NCBI GenBank assembly: GCA_018261935.1
Contig: JAGTRP010000001.1
Span: forward strand, 62,001 to 126,000
Length of the DNA stretch: 64,000 bases
Reading direction: 5' to 3'
Source: Rhodocyclaceae bacterium
GTDB lineage: Bacteria; Pseudomonadota; Gammaproteobacteria; Burkholderiales; Rhodocyclaceae
The notes beneath the pieces were generated by a model. It was not told the origin of the DNA. It did not search any database and saw only the letters and a program-made list of their open reading frames with translations. Shown piece after piece: positions 63,882 to 64,000 of this stretch; position 1 is the stretch's first letter, and each line of letters opens with the position of its first letter. A program made the position numbers and the translations under genes.

Positions 63882-64000
63882 ATGGACCAATCTCCCATCG
63901 CCGACATGAAATTCGAAACGGCCCTGGCCGAACTCGAAACCATTGTCCAGAGCATGGAAGGCGGCAAGCTGGAGCTCGAGGCATCCATCGCCGCCTACCG
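63882..64000 (+). CDS. xseB: exodeoxyribonuclease VII small subunit, start only
   Basis: The first 39-40 codons of XseB, cut by the window end. The start ADMKFETALAELETIVQSMEGG and the following KLELEASIAAY are diagnostic. XseB joins XseA to form exonuclease VII. ATG 63882 is the first start; in betaproteobacteria ispA and dxs commonly follow. Confidence 0.9.
   Translation, partial: MDQSPIADMKFETALAELETIVQSMEGGKLELEASIAAY

Overview
The window is high-GC, densely coded bacterial chromosome. Its gene orders are betaproteobacterial and most like the Rhodocyclales (Azoarcus/Thauera/Dechloromonas/Zoogloea type): ribF-ileS-lspA-fkpB-ispH, argD-argF-argG, a fimT-pilV-pilW-pilX-pilY1 minor-pilin operon, a Rieske oxygenase beside xseB, and a multicomponent phenol hydroxylase with a DmpR-type activator. 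The taxon is inferred from gene content and protein likeness only. I saw no tRNA or rRNA genes, insertion sequences, prophage or CRISPR array.

Layout. 0-6.3 kb: end of an HD-GYP protein, a very large CBS-PAS-GAF hybrid histidine kinase, a flavoprotein and an Anbu-type proteasome-like protease. 6.3-16.5 kb: a thiolase and assorted housekeeping genes (NUDIX hydrolase, aspartic protease, amidotransferase, yajQ, ppnP), the arginine genes argG/argF/argD and an orphan ParA. 16.6-26.6 kb: rpsT, then a type IV pilus cluster ending in a 1,696-residue PilY1 with an unusual repeat array, then a TonB-like protein. 26.5-33.0 kb: the ribF-ileS-lspA-fkpB-ispH operon and a crotonase. 57.9-64.0 kb: amiC, tsaE, queG, small genes, a DMT transporter, a Rieske oxygenase and the start of xseB.

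The main interest is 33.05-57.8 kb, an aromatic-degradation block on the minus strand set between housekeeping genes. It has three transcription units, each with a good -24/-12 (sigma-54) promoter: (i) dmpKLMNO, phenol hydroxylase; (ii) two crotonase-fold enzymes and an SDR; (iii) a roughly 16-kb unit with indolepyruvate:ferredoxin oxidoreductase-like subunits (iorA, iorB), a 2Fe-2S ferredoxin, two extradiol (VOC) dioxygenases, a cupin, a thiolase, an HSD10-like SDR, the phenol hydroxylase reductase dmpP, a YCF48-like lipoprotein, an RND/MMPL transporter, a DUF1302 protein and a DUF1329 protein, closed by two tandem terminators. A single XylR/DmpR/MopR-type activator (52343-54013) keeps the phenol-contact and zinc residues of MopR. 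A related AAAATTCTT-type motif lies about 90-110 bp upstream of each predicted start point.

The block has an upper phenol pathway and ring-cleavage enzymes, but none of the classical lower meta-pathway genes (semialdehyde dehydrogenase or hydrolase, tautomerase, decarboxylase, hydratase, aldolase). In their place are a 2-oxoacid:ferredoxin oxidoreductase and a beta-oxidation-like set. I infer that the ring-fission product is turned into CoA thioesters by ferredoxin-dependent oxidative decarboxylation and finished by beta-oxidation. This is a candidate little-described or undescribed CoA-dependent meta-cleavage route. It is an inference from gene content and has not been shown.
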